Below, one piece after another: positions 4,423 to 6,203 of a stretch of 6,203 nt of DNA. Each line of letters begins with the position of its first letter. Position 1 is the first letter of the stretch. The position numbers and the translations under genes were made by a program. Source of the DNA: Anaerolineales bacterium (lineage in GTDB: Bacteria > Chloroflexota > Anaerolineae > Epilineales > JAANWY01); assembly GCA_018263655.1 (NCBI GenBank), contig JAANWY010000331.1:6302-12504 (forward strand), read 5' to 3'. The notes under the pieces were generated by a model. The model saw only the letters and a program-made list of their open reading frames with translations, had not been told where the DNA came from and did not search any database.

Positions 4423-5928
4423 ATGGATGTTACAACACAGCAAGGGTTTGTTCAAGAGGTCGAGGCCGATGCGGTGATCGTGAACTTGTTCGAGGGCGTC
4501 AGTCAGCCGGGCGGCGCGACCGGTGCAGTCGATGGCGCGCTGGATGGAGCCATCACCGATCTCATAGCCGGCGGCGATTTCAAGGGCAAGCTAGGCGAGA
4601 CCGCCGTGCTCTACGCGCGCGGTGCGATGCCGGCACCCCGGGTGGTCATCGTCGGTTTGGGTAAGTCCGGCGACTTCGACCTGGAAGGCGTCCGCAAGGC
4701 GTCGGCGGCGGCCGCGAAGCGCGCCAAGAAGCTCGGTGTAGAGCGTCTGGCGACAATTGTGCACGGCGCCGGCATTGGCGAGCTCGAGCCCCGGGAAGCG
4801 GCTCAGGCCACCGTCGAGGGGGCGTTGCTCGCCACATATGAGTTCAAGGAACTCAAGACGGAGACGGACGAAGACGAGGCGTCGGAACTCGCGCACTTGG
4901 TCGTCGTTGAGGCGGATGCCGGCAAAGTTGACGTCGTTCAGGGCGGAGCGCGTGTCGGTGAGATCATGGTGCGGGCGGTGCAACTGGCCCGCGATCTTGG
5001 CAATCGGCCTGGCAACGTGGCCACACCGCGCCACCTGGCCGAGACGGCGCAGGAGATTGCCGGCGAGACCGGCCTGCGCTGCGAAATCTTCGACGAGGAG
5101 CAGATGCGCGAGTTGGGCATGGGCGTCGTGCTGGGGGTGGCTCAGGGTTCGGAAGAGCCGGCCCGCTTCATCGTGCTGGAGCACAACGCCGGCCGTGATG
5201 ACCTCGATACCATCGTGTTCGCCGGCAAAGGTCTGACGTTCGATACGGGCGGCATTTCCATCAAGCAGAGCAAGGGCATGGAGAACATGAAGTTCGACAT
5301 GATGGGCGGTGCGGCTGTCCTGGGCGCTATGCAAGCGGTCGGTGAGCTTGACCTACCACTGCACGTCGTCGGGCTGGTGCCGGCGACGGAGAACATGCCC
5401 GGTGGTGCGGCCGACAAGCCGGGTGATGTGCTGACGGCGTTGAACGGCAAGACTATCGAGGTCATCAATACCGACGCTGAGGGCCGCCTCATCCTGGCAG
5501 ATGGATTGTCCTACGCCCAGCGTTTTGCGCCTGATGCCGTCATCGACCTGGCGACGCTGACGGGTGCTGCGATGGTGGCGCTGGGGCGCTACGCGACGGG
5601 AATGTTCACTAACGATGAGGCGTTGGCCGGCCGGCTCAGCGCTGCTGCCGAGGCGACGGGCGAGCGAGTTTGGTTGCTGCCGCTTTTCGATGAGCACAAA
5701 GAGGAAGTTGAGAGTGACGTCGCCGATGTGAAAAACGTCGGCAAGGGGCGCTTTGGTGGCGCCAGCATTGGGGCAGCTTTCCTGGCTAATTTTGTCGGCG
5801 ACTATCCGTGGGTTCACCTGGACATCGCTCCCACCGGGTGGACGGACGAGGCGAAGGGTTACACGACGAAGGGCGCTACGGGCGTCGGCGTCCGGCTCCT
5901 GGTTCGGTTCCTACAAGATTGGGGCTGA
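4423..5928 (+). CDS. pepA: Leucyl aminopeptidase PepA (peptidase family M17)
   Basis: A cytosolic two-metal exopeptidase that removes N-terminal residues such as leucine, usually a hexamer, recycling peptides; in E. coli the same protein also binds DNA at Xer sites, which is not shown here. The 501-residue length equals the family norm. Residues 1 to about 165 form the variable macro-like N-terminal domain; the rest is catalytic. Metal ligands Lys269, Asp274, Asp292, Asp351 and Glu353 and catalytic Lys281 and Arg355 are all present, in GKGLTFDTGGISIK, MKFDMMGG and the signature NTDAEGRLILADG. Each is offset by exactly one from E. coli PepA numbering. ATG at 4423 has GAGG at 4408-4411 and AAGG at 4417-4420. 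It is separated from moaE by 300 bases of repeats, so it is probably its own unit. Confidence 0.96.
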   Translation: MDVTTQQGFVQEVEADAVIVNLFEGVSQPGGATGAVDGALDGAITDLIAGGDFKGKLGETAVLYARGAMPAPRVVIVGLGKSGDFDLEGVRKASAAAAKRAKKLGVERLATIVHGAGIGELEPREAAQATVEGALLATYEFKELKTETDEDEASELAHLVVVEADAGKVDVVQGGARVGEIMVRAVQLARDLGNRPGNVATPRHLAETAQEIAGETGLRCEIFDEEQMRELGMGVVLGVAQGSEEPARFIVLEHNAGRDDLDTIVFAGKGLTFDTGGISIKQSKGMENMKFDMMGGAAVLGAMQAVGELDLPLHVVGLVPATENMPGGAADKPGDVLTALNGKTIEVINTDAEGRLILADGLSYAQRFAPDAVIDLATLTGAAMVALGRYATGMFTNDEALAGRLSAAAEATGERVWLLPLFDEHKEEVESDVADVKNVGKGRFGGASIGAAFLANFVGDYPWVHLDIAPTGWTDEAKGYTTKGATGVGVRLLVRFLQDWG

Positions 5929-5946
5929 ACGACGAGGCCATGGGGG

Positions 5947-6061
5947 ACCCTTGCGAAGGTTTGCCAATCGCATTCGAGTTGAGGTGCCCCTCACCAGTCG
6001 AGATTCGGTCTCTAGCCTAGGCTACACCCAACCTTCGCAAGGGTAGCTGAACGTTTACTTT
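5947..6061 (+). repeat. Second inverted-repeat element, downstream of pepA
   Basis: ACCCTTGCGAAGGTT (5947-5961) is matched perfectly by its reverse complement at 6030-6044, 15 bp each, with 68 bp between. Each arm can also fold alone (CCTT-GCG-AAGG). The interior holds GGTG/CACC (5983-5986, 5992-5995) and a 12-bp palindrome TAGCCTAGGCTA (6013-6024). Three bases after the right arm comes TGAACGTTTACTTT (6048-6061), 13 of 14 bases identical to 4371-4384 at the end of the element before pepA. It may also terminate pepA transcription, though no T-run follows the stem. Confidence 0.65.
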
Positions 6062-6082
6062 GTGCCTACACAAGAATAGACC

Positions 6083-6127
6083 TCTCAACTACGAGGGCGG
6101 TAGCCGGGCGATAGCCTGAGCAGTTAC
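6083..6127 (+). repeat. Leader-type repeat, copy 2, with tandem 11-bp expansion
   Basis: Matches the repeat at 1530-1563 in the same orientation: TCTCAACTACGA, then GGGCGGTAGCC (6095-6105) and GGGCGATAGCC (6106-6116) in tandem, then TGAGCAGTTAC. Copy 1 has only one GGGCGATAGCC unit. Apart from the extra unit only three bases differ. Each unit forms a GGC-NNTA-GCC hairpin. The CTCA/TGAG closing pair is kept here, whereas the alternative CAACT/AGTT closure loses pairs, which favours the former. It ends 29 bases before the next start codon. Confidence 0.7.
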
Positions 6128-6156
6128 GATGAGCCTAGTGCAACAGGATCAAATTC

Positions 6157-6203
6157 ATGACCGTAATCAATTTGCGTGAGATCGATGTAGCCGAGGCGCC
6201 ACA
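6157..6203 (+). CDS. 5' end of an unidentified protein (3' end outside window)
   Basis: Fifteen codons plus two bases are visible: MTVINLREIDVAEAP. ATG at 6157 has AGGA (6145-6148) eight bases upstream, and the frame stays open to the window edge. The leader-type repeat lies just upstream, as it does for citrate synthase. There is too little sequence to name a family; no signal peptide is apparent in these residues. Confidence 0.6.
   Translation, partial: MTVINLREIDVAEAP

Noticed and set aside
4591..5334. Long minus-strand open frame opposite pepA, and similar ones opposite gltA and the hydrolase
   Set aside because: They are complements of clearly conserved + strand genes in GC-rich DNA, with no ribosome sites or recognisable motifs.
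6054..6080. Promoter-like TTTACT with a downstream AT-rich stretch before the last gene
   Set aside because: No -10 hexamer at a workable spacing; the -35-like bases belong to the shared TGAACGYTTACTTT tail.

Overview
The window reads as a moderately GC-rich bacterial chromosome segment with all genes on the + strand. Intergenic DNA is dense in palindromes. Gene content (glycine cleavage H protein, short-form citrate synthase, glyoxalase-II-like hydrolase, MoaD/MoaE, PepA) and an unrecognised membrane protein with a C-terminal zinc ribbon suggest a Chloroflexota (Anaerolineae/Caldilineae-like) genome. That placement is inferred from general style, not from any search.

Layout. Positions 1-263 are the 3' end of gcvH, including its lipoyl-lysine motif. 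Three bases later comes a secreted/membrane-anchored protein with a cytosolic double-CxxC zinc ribbon (267-1370). The 234-base gap after it holds a perfect consensus sigma-70 promoter (TTGACA-N17-TATAAT), a perfect dyad touching its -35, a strong hairpin with a short T-run about 45 nt past the predicted transcription start, and a repeat placed just before the next gene. A compact cluster follows: citrate synthase (1605-2756), an MBL-fold glyoxalase-II-like hydrolase (2782-3423), moaD (3440-3712) and moaE (3700-4122). The last two overlap by 13 bases. The 300-base gap 4123-4422 is almost entirely repeats: CAGTRRA heptamers, a 9-bp hairpin, a 26-bp perfect palindrome and a 143-bp nested palindromic element. 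PepA leucyl aminopeptidase (4423-5928) follows with all metal and catalytic residues. The last gap (5929-6156) holds a second inverted-repeat element and a second, internally expanded copy of the repeat seen before citrate synthase. The window ends in the first 15 codons of an unidentified gene.

How the genes work together. Citrate synthase feeds the TCA cycle. The hydrolase probably handles a thioester such as S-lactoylglutathione or another small thiol ester. MoaD and MoaE form molybdopterin synthase, which puts the dithiolene sulfurs on precursor Z. PepA recycles peptides. Shared direction and short gaps suggest that 1605-4122 is one transcription unit, although the products do not form one pathway.

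The points most worth pursuing are noncoding. They are (i) a perfect promoter apparently feeding a ~90-nt transcript that ends at a terminator before citrate synthase; (ii) a leader-like repeat present just upstream of two different start codons, one copy carrying an extra 11-bp hairpin unit; (iii) two related palindromic elements flanking pepA, both ending in TGAACGYTTACTTT; and (iv) a MoaD whose Gly-Gly tail is buried under 11 extra residues, with an A-run that could allow a -1 shift into moaE.
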